From the NCBI RefSeq assembly GCF_003129925.1, contig NZ_QFFN01000008.1, positions 1 to 64,000 on the forward strand: 64,000 nt of DNA. Reading direction: 5' to 3'. Numbering within the stretch: the first letter of the stretch is position 1; the number at the start of each line of letters is the position of its first letter. Positions 35,086-45,214 of the stretch are shown piece by piece. A program made the translations under genes and the position numbers. Under the pieces are notes generated by a model. That model had not been told where the DNA came from. It saw only the letters and a program-made list of their open reading frames with translations, and ran no database searches. Source of the stretch: Bifidobacterium catulorum (GTDB lineage Bacteria > Actinomycetota > Actinomycetes > Actinomycetales > Bifidobacteriaceae).

Positions 35086-35090
35086 ACGAT

Positions 35091-35163
35091 GCGCTCTCTC
35101 CAATCGGCTCCCCCTGTTGTGCAGGGGGAGCTGTCGAGCGTAGCGAGACTGAGGGGGTCGGCT
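35091..35163 (+). repeat. Long GGCTCCCCC palindromic repeat, copy A
   Basis: 73 bp beginning GCGCTCTCTCCAATC, then GGCTCCCCC-TGTTGTGCA-GGGGGAGC, CTGTCGAGC and GAGACTGAGGGGGTCGGCT. Near-identical copies occur at 35228 and 35953. The first copy directly follows the stop of the gene ending at 35085. Confidence 0.85.
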
Positions 35164-35227
35164 GAGGCTCGCATCGTGCCTTTCGCCGCACCGATGCCGC
35201 ACGCATTGCATCGTCTATTATGTCGTT

Positions 35228-35333
35228 GCGCTCTCTCCAATCGGCTCCCCCTGTTGTGCAGGGGGAGCTGTCGAGCGTAGCGAGACTGAGGGGGTCGGCT
35301 TGCATCGTGCTGCCGCCGTACGACTGCGTGTCG
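35228..35333 (+). repeat. Long palindromic repeat, copy B, plus a piece of the next gene's 3' end
   Basis: 35228-35300 is a near-exact copy of the 35091 repeat. The similarity to copy C (35953) then continues for about 33 bp through CATCGTGCTGCCG and TACGACTGCGTGTCG. In copy C those bases are the 3' end of the membrane protein gene at 36025. So a fragment of that gene end is present twice, on either side of the DUF559 element, as expected if the element and a repeat were inserted beside it or a segment was duplicated. Confidence 0.8.
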
Positions 35334-35378
35334 CGAGTCGAGTTGCTTGGTGATTGATGCCTGTGACGGTCAGCGCGG

Positions 35379-35913
35379 CGCGACAGCGGCTCCCTCTGAT
35401 GAGGGAGCTGTCACGCCTACGGCGTGACTGAGGGAGAGACGACCGCATCTCAGCTAAGCTCATCCCATGAAGGACTACAACAAAGGCAACGTCGCCCGCG
35501 CACGAAAACTGCGCCGAGAAATGACCCCGTGGGAACGCAAGCTATGGTACGGCTTCCTCCGAAAGCAACCGATTCGTTGGCAACGGCAAAAGCCGTTGGG
35601 AAACCGCATCGCGGACTTCTATTGTGCGAAAGCCCAGCTGGTGGTGGAACTCGACGGCGGTGGACACTACACGAAGGAGCGGATGGAAGCCGACCGGCTC
35701 CGAACGATGGAACTCAACGAAATGTCGCTGCACGTTCTTCGCTATACCAACCGCGAGATCGACACGCGGTTTGCCGAAGTCTGCGACGTCATCGACCGGG
35801 TTGTGCGAGAGAGGTTGACAGCGTTTGGGCGGTAGGTGCTTTGGGCGTGTCGTTTCTCTCCCTCAGTCCGCCTTCGGCGGCCAGCTCCCTCATCAGAGGG
35901 AGCCGCTGTCGCG
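35379..35913 (+). mobile_element. Putative DUF559 nuclease element with 32-bp terminal inverted repeats
   Basis: The first 32 bases (35379-35410) are the exact reverse complement of 35882-35913. The core of each end is CGGCTCCCTCTG and GAGGGAGCTG. Inward of each end come an inner hairpin (left CACGCctacGGCGTG, right GCCGCCgaaGGCGG on the opposite strand) and then ACTGAGGGAGAGA. The two inner hairpins differ in sequence but both pair. The only gene inside is the DUF559 endonuclease. No target-site duplication is evident at the 535-bp ends. This resembles a composite of two dispersed repeats around a nuclease gene more than a classical insertion sequence. Mobility is inferred. Confidence 0.6.
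35467..35835 (+). CDS. DUF559 (Vsr-like) endonuclease-domain protein
   Basis: 122 aa, almost exactly one DUF559 domain: WERKLWYGFLRKQPIRWQRQKPLGNRIADFYC then LVVELDGGGHY. The candidate catalytic residues are D50, E61 and D63, as in PD-(D/E)xK/Vsr-type nucleases, with helix RTMELNEMSLHVLRYTNREI after them. No Shine-Dalgarno is seen before the ATG, so expression may be low or leaderless. Similar stand-alone DUF559 proteins are common in gut bacteria. Its position between inverted palindromic repeats suggests the nuclease acts on, or is spread with, these repeats, by analogy to RAYT proteins and REP sequences; that is inference. Confidence 0.8.
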   Translation: MKDYNKGNVARARKLRREMTPWERKLWYGFLRKQPIRWQRQKPLGNRIADFYCAKAQLVVELDGGGHYTKERMEADRLRTMELNEMSLHVLRYTNREIDTRFAEVCDVIDRVVRERLTAFGR

Positions 35914-35952
35914 TTGCAGGAGGGCCTGCCGGTACACCCTGAGGGGGCCGGT

Positions 35953-36025
35953 GCGCTCTTTCCAATCGGCTCCCCCTGTTGTGCAGGGGGAGCTGTCGAG
36001 CGTAGCGAGACTGAGGGGGTCGGCT
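35953..36025 (+). repeat. Long palindromic repeat, copy C
   Basis: Near-exact copy of the 35091 and 35228 repeats, with GCGCTCTTTCC instead of GCGCTCTCTCC at the start. Its last base touches the stop codon region of the convergent membrane protein gene, so the hairpin may double as a terminator for that gene. Confidence 0.85.
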
Positions 36026-36804
36026 CACATCGTGCTGCCGTCGTACGACTGCGTGTCGGTGCCGCTGCCGGAATTCGTATCGGAGCCCGATTCGGAGCCG
36101 TTGCCCGAGTCCGAGCCGTTCCCGGAGCCGCTGCCGTTGTAGCTGCCGTTGCTGTATCCGTATCCCCGCGGCATCTGCATGTATCGGCCATACTGCATCG
36201 TGTCATCGGGCTTGTCGAACTCGGAGAAGATGGCCGCGCCGCCGAGACCGCCCAACAGTCCGCAGACCAGCGCCACCACGGCGACCGAGGTCAGGCTGCG
36301 TCCCTTGAGTCCCGTGAGCCCAGTCAGGCCCCTGCCCTTCTTCGCCTTTTCGGCCGGTTTGCCGCCGTTCGCATTCGTCGGAGCGGACTGCTGCGCATAC
36401 AGGGGCGGGTTGGCTCCGCCGGTCGTAGCGGCATTGGGCTGGCCGGCGTACCCCGGCTGGCCGGCATACGTGTTTGTGTTCGCGCTCGCGTAGGACTGGT
36501 ATTGGTATTCCGGCACGCCATATGACTGTTGGGACGTCGGCTGCGTCGTCGACTGGTTTGTCGACTGAAGTATCGGTTCGTTCACGGCCGGTGTGCCGAC
36601 CGGAGTCGGCGCCTCCCCGGAGGCCGGCATCGGCGTCGTGGCCGCGCCCGGCGTATTTGGGCTTGCCACGGTCTGGCCTGCTGACGTGGTCTGCCCGACC
36701 GCAATCTGATTCGCCGTCGCCGTGGCGTTCTTGGGGGCGTTCGCCGTCGTGCCTGAATTCGCCGTCGTGCCTGCATTGGCTGCATTGTTCATGTTGTCGG
36801 TCAT
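36025..36804 (-). CDS. Low-complexity single-TM protein with Gly/Ser-rich tail
   Basis: 259 aa. Residues 1-165 are rich in Ala, Thr, Asn, Gln and Pro and probably disordered in the cytoplasm. A basic stretch (KAKKGRGLTGLTGLKGRS) precedes one TM helix (about 183-203, SVAVVALVCGLLGGLGGAAIF), then an extracellular tail of Gly/Ser/Asn/Asp repeats ending DGSTM. AAGGACC lies before the ATG. No domain is recognised. The last codons abut repeat copy C, and the same gene end is found again at 35301-35333. Confidence 0.6.
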   Translation of the reverse strand: MTDNMNNAANAGTTANSGTTANAPKNATATANQIAVGQTTSAGQTVASPNTPGAATTPMPASGEAPTPVGTPAVNEPILQSTNQSTTQPTSQQSYGVPEYQYQSYASANTNTYAGQPGYAGQPNAATTGGANPPLYAQQSAPTNANGGKPAEKAKKGRGLTGLTGLKGRSLTSVAVVALVCGLLGGLGGAAIFSEFDKPDDTMQYGRYMQMPRGYGYSNGSYNGSGSGNGSDSGNGSESGSDTNSGSGTDTQSYDGSTM

Positions 36805-36954
36805 GATGTGGTCCTTGTATTGGGAACATTCGTTGTACTGCTGATTCTCAGTAAACGACGCCCTTCACAAGACCGACTGAATCCACCCGCAACGTCCCCT
36901 GCGTCTTTTTCGTACGTTTCGTCGATATCCTCTGAACGTTTCCTGAATCGGATC

Positions 36955-36996
36955 GCGGCGGGCGTCATCCGGCACACGGCCGACGACGCCCGCCGC
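36955..36996 (-). terminator. Strong GC hairpin at the 3' side of the aminotransferase
   Basis: GCGGCGGGCGTC (36955-36966) and GACGCCCGCCGC (36985-36996) are perfect complements with an 18-nt loop, 7 bp beyond the stop codon of the aminotransferase. No U-run follows on the minus strand, so it may be a stabilising hairpin or an atypical terminator. Confidence 0.5.
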
Positions 36997-37003
36997 AATC
37001 GGA

Positions 37004-38197
37004 TCAGTTCACCCCGTAGACCTCGTGCGCGAACTTTTCGAGCGCCGGAATCGAACGCTTCACCTTTTCGGTGTCGATGCAATAGGCCATGCGGAAGTAT
37101 CCGGGCACGCCGAAGCTGTCGGACGGCACGAGGATGAGATCGTGCTCCTTGGCCTTGAGGCAGAAGGCGGTCGCGTCGTCCTCCAGCGCCTTGGGGAAAA
37201 TGTAGAACGTGCCGCCGGGGCGCACCACGTCGAATCCGATCGACGTCAGCGCGTCATACAGCAGGTTCATGTTCGTCTCGTACACGGAAAGGTCGGCGGT
37301 CTCGCCCAGCACCTTGGAGACGCCCAGCTGGATGGAGCTCGGCGGGCAGTTGTGACCGGTGCCGCGCGAGATCTGGCCCATCATCGGCACGAGCAGGTCG
37401 GCGTCGGTGGCGGCCGGGTTCACCGCAACGTAGCCGATGCGCTCGCCGGGCAGGCTCAGCGACTTCGACCACGAGTAGCAGGTGAGCGTATTGTTGTAGT
37501 ATTTCGCCGGATACGCCTGCTCGCCGCCGTCGAAGACGATCTCGCGGTAGGGCTCATCGCTGATAAGGAAGATGTCGTGGCCGTATTCGGTCTGCCGGGC
37601 GCGCAGGATGCCGGCCAGGCGTTCCAGCGTCGCCGCGGAGTACACGGCGCCCGACGGGTTGTTCGGCGTGTTGATGAGCACGGCCATCACGTTCGGGTTC
37701 AACGCCGCCTCGAACGCCTCGAAGTTGATCTGGAAGTTCTCCGTGTCGGCGGGCACGATGGCCAGGTGGGCGCCGGTTCCGTTGACGTACGGCTGGTATT
37801 CGGGGAAGTAGGGGGCGAACGTGATGATCTCGTCACCCGGCTTGGTCACCGCGCGCATGGCATGCGCGAGCGCGCCGGCCGCGCCGGTGGTGGGGAAGAT
37901 GTGGTTGCCGGTGTAGTCCATGCCGAAGCGTTCGTTGAGGTTCCCGGCGATGGCGTCCTTGACCGACGGGATGCCGAGCGAGGGGGAGTATCCGTGGATG
38001 GCCACGGGGTCGCCGTGCTCGTACAGGTCGACCATCGCGTCGGTGAACGCGGACGGCGCGGGCACCGAGGGGTTGCCGAGGCTGTAGTCGAACACGTTCT
38101 CGTAGCCGATCTCCTTGCCGCGTGCGGTCGCGTATTCGCTCAGTTCGCGAATGACGGACTTGCCGCCGAGCATCGCCTTGTAATCCTCGTTGATCAT
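37004..38197 (-). CDS. Class I/II PLP-dependent aminotransferase
   Basis: 397 aa. Typical fold-type I aminotransferase: NPSVPAPSAFTDAM, TTGAAGALAHAMRAV (cofactor phosphate region), NTPNNPSGAVYS, SDEPYREI with the Asp that contacts the PLP ring nitrogen, and SWSKSLSLPGERIGYVAV containing the Schiff-base Lys. The family (AspC/pyridoxal aminotransferase) usually acts on aspartate, alanine or aromatic amino acids; specificity cannot be read here. AGGAG is 8 nt upstream of the ATG. It stands alone between unrelated genes. Confidence 0.9.
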   Translation of the reverse strand: MINEDYKAMLGGKSVIRELSEYATARGKEIGYENVFDYSLGNPSVPAPSAFTDAMVDLYEHGDPVAIHGYSPSLGIPSVKDAIAGNLNERFGMDYTGNHIFPTTGAAGALAHAMRAVTKPGDEIITFAPYFPEYQPYVNGTGAHLAIVPADTENFQINFEAFEAALNPNVMAVLINTPNNPSGAVYSAATLERLAGILRARQTEYGHDIFLISDEPYREIVFDGGEQAYPAKYYNNTLTCYSWSKSLSLPGERIGYVAVNPAATDADLLVPMMGQISRGTGHNCPPSSIQLGVSKVLGETADLSVYETNMNLLYDALTSIGFDVVRPGGTFYIFPKALEDDATAFCLKAKEHDLILVPSDSFGVPGYFRMAYCIDTEKVKRSIPALEKFAHEVYGVN

Positions 38198-38371
38198 GCC
38201 ATGACTCCTGTTCCTGTTCTCGTTCGGCCCGCACGGATCGATGGGCCCGATGATGTCGTTCTACCATGACGCGGCGAACGATTCCACGTGCGGCGCGGCC
38301 ACCATGGACTCCGCCATGGACTCCGCTATGACACCGCGCCATGTTATGACCAACGTGTCATGACCATTGCG

Positions 38372-39943
38372 TCATGACCAATGCGGGGCCGCCGCGCCGC
38401 CTTGGTCCGCGGGCATCTTCCGCGTGACGAGCAGCACGTGCCGCCGCCGCGCGTCGGTGGTGGCGAATATATAGGTGTCGCCGCCGTCCTTGAGTCTGAG
38501 TTTCTTCCGCAGCGCGGCCACGGTCATGGGGAAGTTCCTTGTGGCGATGTTCGCGTGCGTGACGCCGCCCAGCGCGGTTTTCAGCTCGCGTTTGCCCATG
38601 CCGGTCATGGCGTCGACGGCGAATCCGCGGCCGGGGAAATCCGCCACCGGCAGTTCCGAGACGAACAGGTGGCTGTTCGGCCCGATCTGACGTACGCCGT
38701 ACCGGCGTTCGATGAGCGCGAAGCATCCGGCCTTCATGATGGACGCGTTCGGCTCGAATACATATCGAGGGGTATCGGCGTCGGCGTATGCGATGGTGTC
38801 GTTGAGATCGTCGCCGACGAGATAGTCGACGACGTCGCCGTCGTTGACGCAATACATCCGTATGCGTCCTCGCGGATCGTCGTTCGTGTCGAAGTCCGCG
38901 TTGTCGTGACCTGTGCCGTCGTCGCCCGCATCCGCCCGCCCGAGCACGATGAGCAGTTCCTTGCATTCGTTGCCGGTCGAGACGATGTGCACCTCGCGCA
39001 CGGTCGACGACCCGCCGAGGTCCCGGACGGCCTTGCGCCAGTCGAGCATGGGGGAGAGCTTCACCATCACGATCGCCGCGCGTTCCAGCATCACGTCCTT
39101 CAGGGCGAGCACGTCGGGCGTGCAGTCGGCGATCGCATACGTGCGGCCGCCGTGCGCGTCGCGTCGGGCCGGATCGATGAAGATCATCGTGGACGCCGGG
39201 TCATTCGTTGCATCGAGCGTTACGCCGGACGTTGCATGGGACGTTGCGCCGGGCGTTGCATGGGACGTTGCATCGGGCGTTGCATGGGACGTTGCATCGT
39301 CCGTCGTACCGTCCGCATCCATGCGCATCAGATAATCCGTCGCATCCGTGTTGACCATCGTGACGTCGCCAAGCCCCAGCACGGCCGTGTTGTGTCTGGC
39401 GATCTCACACAAGGCGCCCTGCCGTTCCACGTATACGCCGCGCGTGAACGCCCGCGCCATGTAGGAGAAGTCCACGCCGAACCCGCCGGTCAGGTCGATG
39501 AGCGTCGTGACGGTGTCTGTCGTATTGGTGTCTGTCGTAGGCGTATTGGTGCCTGTCGCGGCAGTGCGTGCCGTCTCGTCGTCCGGCGTGTCGTTCGTGG
39601 CGTTGGGCTTGCCGTCCCGTCCGGCGCGTTGCGCCGTCAGTCGTTGCGTTACTGGTCGTTGTGCTACTAGTCGTTGTGCTGCTAATCGTTGCGCCACTGC
39701 GGTCTTGTACAGCGCCGTCGTCTGCGACGAGCATTGCTCCATCGATAGGTGCGGCGGATAGATGATGTCGTCGTGGGCCGCCCATTCGGGGAGTTTCGTC
39801 CGCGCCCTTTGCCATCCGTCGATCTGTTCGAGCGCGGTCGTCAGGTCGACGTCGTCGCCGGCCTTGGCGTGCAACGCCAGGTCGCGCACGTCGTCGTCGC
39901 GGTGCGTGCGGATGAATTCACGGGTTTCGAGGCTGATCTCCAC
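38372..39943 (-). CDS. SAM-dependent methyltransferase with THUMP-like C-terminal domain
   Basis: 523 aa from a GTG at 39943; the longer upstream frame (to 40141) is low-complexity and overlaps repeats. VEISLETREFIRTHRDDDVRDLAL begins the family's N-terminal domain. VTTLIDLTGGFGVDFSYMAR is the SAM-binding motif and MIFIDPARRD follows. The THUMP-like domain spans about VRQIGPNSHLFV to HVLLVTRK. Two low-complexity insertions are unusual: an AQRL/AQRP and Thr/Asp/Asn-rich part (about residues 75-125) and an 8-residue tandem repeat (see 39231). No ribosome site is seen. Probable RNA methyltransferase, substrate unknown. Confidence 0.75.
   Translation of the reverse strand: MEISLETREFIRTHRDDDVRDLALHAKAGDDVDLTTALEQIDGWQRARTKLPEWAAHDDIIYPPHLSMEQCSSQTTALYKTAVAQRLAAQRLVAQRPVTQRLTAQRAGRDGKPNATNDTPDDETARTAATGTNTPTTDTNTTDTVTTLIDLTGGFGVDFSYMARAFTRGVYVERQGALCEIARHNTAVLGLGDVTMVNTDATDYLMRMDADGTTDDATSHATPDATSHATPGATSHATSGVTLDATNDPASTMIFIDPARRDAHGGRTYAIADCTPDVLALKDVMLERAAIVMVKLSPMLDWRKAVRDLGGSSTVREVHIVSTGNECKELLIVLGRADAGDDGTGHDNADFDTNDDPRGRIRMYCVNDGDVVDYLVGDDLNDTIAYADADTPRYVFEPNASIMKAGCFALIERRYGVRQIGPNSHLFVSELPVADFPGRGFAVDAMTGMGKRELKTALGGVTHANIATRNFPMTVAALRKKLRLKDGGDTYIFATTDARRRHVLLVTRKMPADQGGAAAPHWS
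39231..39302. repeat. 24-bp in-frame tandem repeat in the methyltransferase gene
   Basis: Three 24-bp units at 39231, 39255 and 39279, almost identical, preceded by a degenerate fourth. They encode an eight-residue HATPDATS-type unit in the protein. Because 24 is a multiple of three, copy number can vary without a frameshift, so this is a likely variable locus between strains. Confidence 0.85.
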
Positions 39944-40346
39944 GTCAGTATTGTATCGGCGGACGTGATGTCGTCGCGGCCGCGGCGTCACGCGGTGCAG
40001 GTTGCGTGACCTGGTGCGGTTGGCGTCACGCGGTGCAGGTGGCGTGACCCGGTCCACCTGCACCATGTGACGCATGATAAAAATCGTTGCAATTTCAACG
40101 TTTTTAAGATGTCGTGACCCGGTCCACCTGTGCCGTGTCACGTAAGCAGCACCGTGTCACACAGGTTGTGCCGCGTGACGCATCATCCCGTCGTTGTGAT
40201 CGCGACCCCGTCGTTGCGACGCACCATCCCGTCGTTGTGATCGCGACTCCGTCGTCGCGAATCCGTCTCGTCCGACATCGTGTTAGCGGACCGTTAGTGA
40301 CTCGCCGGCGCTGGCGGACGGCCCCGTATGGAAGCCGTAAAAAACG
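39944..40346. other. Gene-free repeat-rich gap before kdp
   Basis: No gene is supported. The stretch contains an exact 17-mer, GTGACCCGGTCCACCTG, at 40046 and 40115, related CGCGGTGCAGGT copies near 40000-40040, and a tandem CATCCCGTCGTTGTGATCGC block (about 40187-40265). A small AAAAATCGTTG/CAACGTTTTT hairpin at 40079-40105 could end transcription from either side. ORFs running through here are artefacts of the repeats. Confidence 0.6.
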
Positions 40347-40375
40347 TTTACGCCCGATTCGCCCGTCAATAGCAT
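40347..40375 (+). promoter_or_regulatory. Possible kdp promoter
   Basis: TTTACG (40347-40352), 17-bp spacer, TAGCAT (40370-40375), in the right place to start a transcript carrying the structured leader below. The boxes are weak matches, as expected for a promoter that needs an activator such as KdpE. No repeat that I can assign to KdpE is clear. Confidence 0.4.
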
Positions 40376-40390
40376 GGAAATCGCAATGAG

Positions 40391-40456
40391 GCCCGGAGGT
40401 GGGTTCCAGTGCGTCCGCGTGACGTCGTCCGCGGCCGCTGGGGCCCACCTCCGGGC
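40391..40456 (+). ncRNA. Structured 5' leader of the kdp operon
   Basis: GCCCGGAGGTGGG (40391-40403) pairs perfectly with CCCACCTCCGGGC (40444-40456). Inside, CCAG (40406-40409) pairs with CTGG (40438-40441), and CCGCG (40415-40419) with CGCGG (40430-40434). The result is a long nested stem ending 10 nt before the AAGGAG ribosome site of the first small gene. It has no U-tract, so it is not a plain terminator. I cannot match it to the c-di-AMP (ydaO) riboswitch or another named class. A cis-regulatory RNA is inferred. Confidence 0.5.
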
Positions 40457-40478
40457 TTGTTCGATTGAAGGAGAGAAC

Positions 40479-40571
40479 ATGCCCTGGTGGGTTGATGTCG
40501 CCTATGTGGTCGGGACGATCGCCGTATTCATCGTCTTCGACCTGTTCGGAAAGTGGGCGGATAAGCTATGA
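40479..40571 (+). CDS. 30-residue membrane peptide upstream of kdpF
   Basis: 30 aa: short start MPWW, one hydrophobic helix (YVVGTIAVFIVFDLF) and a charged end (GKWADKL). AAGGAG lies 7 nt upstream, and the stop overlaps the kdpF ATG by 4 bp (ATGA), strong evidence that it is translated. It is not KdpF, which follows. I recall similar tiny proteins ahead of kdpF in other actinobacteria but no function. A role in Kdp assembly or regulation is inferred from coupling. Confidence 0.7.
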   Translation: MPWWVDVAYVVGTIAVFIVFDLFGKWADKL

Positions 40572-40660
40572 TCACCGCTTTCAACATTCTTGGCGTGGTT
40601 CTGGGGGTCGCGGGTATCGCGTACATGATTTACTCCCTCTGCCGTCCCGAGAAATTCTAA
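40568..40660 (+). CDS. kdpF: KdpF small subunit
   Basis: 30 aa single-helix protein ending SLCRPEKF, the typical KdpF C-terminus (RPE-[RK]-F). KdpF lies in the membrane between KdpA and KdpB and stabilises the complex. It overlaps the preceding small gene by 4 bp and is followed by kdpA after 42 bp. Confidence 0.85.
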   Translation: MITAFNILGVVLGVAGIAYMIYSLCRPEKF

Positions 40661-40702
40661 AAGACTTTTTCACACAACAAGGTTCAGACAAGGTTCATCA
40701 TC

Positions 40703-42379
40703 ATGGTGTACTTCTACGCGATCATGGCATTCGGTCTGATTGCCATCATCCTGGCGGCGATATACAAGCCGCTGGGCGATTACATGTACCGTGTGTTCAC
40801 GTCCGATAAGGATCTCTTCTTCGAGAAGTGGATCTACAAGATCATCGGCGTGGACCCCAGGAAGGGCCAGACGTGGAAGGCGTATCTGCGCGGCATCCTC
40901 GGCTTCTCCCTGCTCAGCGTTCTGTTTCTTTACCTGCTCCAGCGCATCCAGAGCGTGCTGCCGTTCAGCATGGGCTTCGACAACGTGCCCGGACCGCTGG
41001 CGTTCAACACGGCCGCCTCGTTCGTGACGAACACGAACTGGCAGTCGTACTCGCCTGACGTGACCCTCGGATACACGGTCCAGTTCGCCGGCCTCGCCGT
41101 GCAGAACTTCGTGTCGGCGGCCGTCGGCATCGCCGTCGCCATCGCCCTTGTGCGCGGTTTCGCGCTGCGCAAGTCCGAGACCATCGGCAACTTCTGGGTC
41201 GATCTGACCCGTGCCACGATGCGCATCCTCATGCCGATCTCCATCGTCATGGGCATCATCCTCATCGGCCTCGGCGTCACGCAGAACTTCGCCGACTGGA
41301 TCCACGTGACCACCATCGCCGGCAACCAGCAGACCATCATGCAGGGCCCGGTGGCCTCGCAGGAGGTCATCAAGGAGCTCGGCACCAACGGCGGCGGCTT
41401 CTTCAACGCCAACTCGTCGCACCCGTACGAGAACCCGAACATGTGGACCAACCTCATCGAGATCCTGCTCATGCTGTGCATCCCGGTGGCCCTCACCCGC
41501 ACCTTCGGCCGCATGGTCGGCCAGGTCAAGCAGGGCTACGCCATCCTCGGCGCCATGGTCATCCTGTTCGCCGCCAGCTTCACGTTCGTCGTGACCGCGG
41601 AATCCTTCTCCAACGACCCGATCACCAGCCTGACCGGCGGTTCGATGGAAGGCAAGGAGACCCGCTTCGGCATCGTCTGGTCCGGCCTGTTCGGCACCAC
41701 GTCGACGTCCACCTCCACCGGCGCCGTCAACTCGATGCATGACTCGTACACCGCGCTCGGCGGCATGATGTACATGCTCAACATGATGCTCGGCGAGGTC
41801 AGCCCGGGCGGTGTGGGCGCCGGCCTGTACGGCATCCTCGTGATGGCCGTCGTGGCGGTGTTCATCGCCGGTCTTATGGTCGGCCGTACGCCGGAATACC
41901 TCGGCAAGAAGATCGGTCCCCGCGAGATGAAGATGGCCTCGCTGTACTTCCTCGTCATGCCGATCACGGTCGTGGTGGGCGTCTCGCTGAGCTTCGCCCT
42001 GCCGTTCGCGCGCCAGTCGATCTTCGACACCTCGCTGAACAACAGCGGCAACCACGGCTTCTCCGAGGTCGTGTACGCGTTCACCTCCGCCGCGAACAAC
42101 AACGGTTCCGCCTTCGCCGGCATCACCGCCGACACCCCGTGGCTCGACACCGCGCTGGGTATGGCCGTGCTGCTCGGCCGCTTCCTGCCGATCGCCCTGG
42201 TCATCGCCCTGGCCGGTTCGCTGGCCAAGCAGGATGTCGTGCCGGTCACCTCCGGCACCATGAGGACCGACACCAAGCTGTTCACCGGTCTGCTCGTATT
42301 CGTTATCGTCCTTATTTCCGCGCTGACGTTCTTCCCGACGCTTGCTCTGGGACCGTTGGCAGAAGGTCTGGTGGCCTGA
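40703..42379 (+). CDS. kdpA: Potassium-transporting ATPase subunit A
   Basis: 558 aa channel-like subunit with about ten TM helices and the four degenerate selectivity-filter loops: [23 protein letters not shown], and the later [10 protein letters not shown] and [11 protein letters not shown] segments. It forms the KdpFABC high-affinity K+ pump with the genes that follow. Length matches the family (about 555-560). The ATG is 42 bp after kdpF; a run GACAAGGTTCATCATC precedes it. The stop is 1 bp from the kdpB start. Confidence 0.95.
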   Translation: MVYFYAIMAFGLIAIILAAIYKPLGDYMYRVFTSDKDLFFEKWIYKIIGVDPRKGQTWKAYLRGILGFSLLSVLFLYLLQRIQSVLPFSMGFDNVPGPLAFNTAASFVTNTNWQSYSPDVTLGYTVQFAGLAVQNFVSAAVGIAVAIALVRGFALRKSETIGNFWVDLTRATMRILMPISIVMGIILIGLGVTQNFADWIHVTTIAGNQQTIMQGPVASQEVIKELGTNGGGFFNANSSHPYENPNMWTNLIEILLMLCIPVALTRTFGRMVGQVKQGYAILGAMVILFAASFTFVVTAESFSNDPITSLTGGSMEGKETRFGIVWSGLFGTTSTSTSTGAVNSMHDSYTALGGMMYMLNMMLGEVSPGGVGAGLYGILVMAVVAVFIAGLMVGRTPEYLGKKIGPREMKMASLYFLVMPITVVVGVSLSFALPFARQSIFDTSLNNSGNHGFSEVVYAFTSAANNNGSAFAGITADTPWLDTALGMAVLLGRFLPIALVIALAGSLAKQDVVPVTSGTMRTDTKLFTGLLVFVIVLISALTFFPTLALGPLAEGLVA

Positions 42380-42380
42380 T

Positions 42381-44555
<2,175 letters not shown>

Positions 44556-44572
44556 GAGAAAGTGTGTAGCTT

Positions 44573-45214
44573 ATGAAAAACGCCATGGCATTGAACATGC
44601 GCAGCTACTGGGCTGGCCTCAAGGCCGTGCTGGTCTTCACCGTCATCGTCATCGTCTACACGTTCCTGATGACGGGCATCGGACAGCTCGGCATGCCCGA
44701 CAAGGCCAACGGCTCCATGGTCACCAACGCTTCCGGCCAGGTGGTCGGCTCGTCGCTGATCGGCCAGTCGTTCGTCGACAAGGACGGCAACGCCCTGCCG
44801 CAGTACTTCCAGTCCCGTCCGTCCGCCGCCTCCGACCCCAACCTGCCGGAGGACCAGACCGACAACGTGAACTATGCGGCGAACGCCTCCTCCGGCACCA
44901 ACAAGGGCCATCAGGATGAGGACCTCATCAAGAGCGTGACGGAACTGCGTTCCGAGATCGCCAAGCGCGAGGGCGTTAGCGTCAAGCAGGTCCCGGCCGA
45001 CGCGACCACGTCGTCGTCCTCGGGCCTTGATCCGAACATCAGCCCCGAGTACGCGGCCATTCAGGTGCGTCGCGTCGCCAAGGAGCGCGGCCTGACCGAG
45101 GAACAGGTCGAGCAGCAGGTCAAGAAGTACACCACCGGCCGTGGACTCGGCTTCGTCGGCGAGCCCGTCGTCAACGTGGTGCAGCTCAACCTCGCCCTTG
45201 ACAACCTCCAGTAA
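44573..45214 (+). CDS. kdpC: Potassium-transporting ATPase subunit C
   Basis: 213 aa, one N-terminal TM helix (about 10-32), then an extracytoplasmic domain with GSSLIGQSFVD, YFQSRPSAA and the C-terminal FVGEPVVNVVQLNLAL. The region after SRPSA carries the usual Asn/Asp-rich segment. GAGAGAAAGTGTG precedes the ATG. It ends the structural part of the operon; the 144-bp gap before kdpD has no clear terminator, so read-through into the sensor genes is possible. Confidence 0.93.
   Translation: MKNAMALNMRSYWAGLKAVLVFTVIVIVYTFLMTGIGQLGMPDKANGSMVTNASGQVVGSSLIGQSFVDKDGNALPQYFQSRPSAASDPNLPEDQTDNVNYAANASSGTNKGHQDEDLIKSVTELRSEIAKREGVSVKQVPADATTSSSSGLDPNISPEYAAIQVRRVAKERGLTEEQVEQQVKKYTTGRGLGFVGEPVVNVVQLNLALDNLQ

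Noticed and set aside
35379-35913. Classical insertion sequence
   Set aside because: There is no transposase and no target-site duplication; the gene is a DUF559 nuclease, so I list it as a putative element of another kind.
39944-40141. N-terminal extension of the methyltransferase
   Set aside because: It is encoded by intergenic repeats and contains no family sequence.
40391-40456. Rho-independent terminator
   Set aside because: The stem is strong, but it is followed by TTGTTCGATT rather than a U-run and lies directly before a translated gene.
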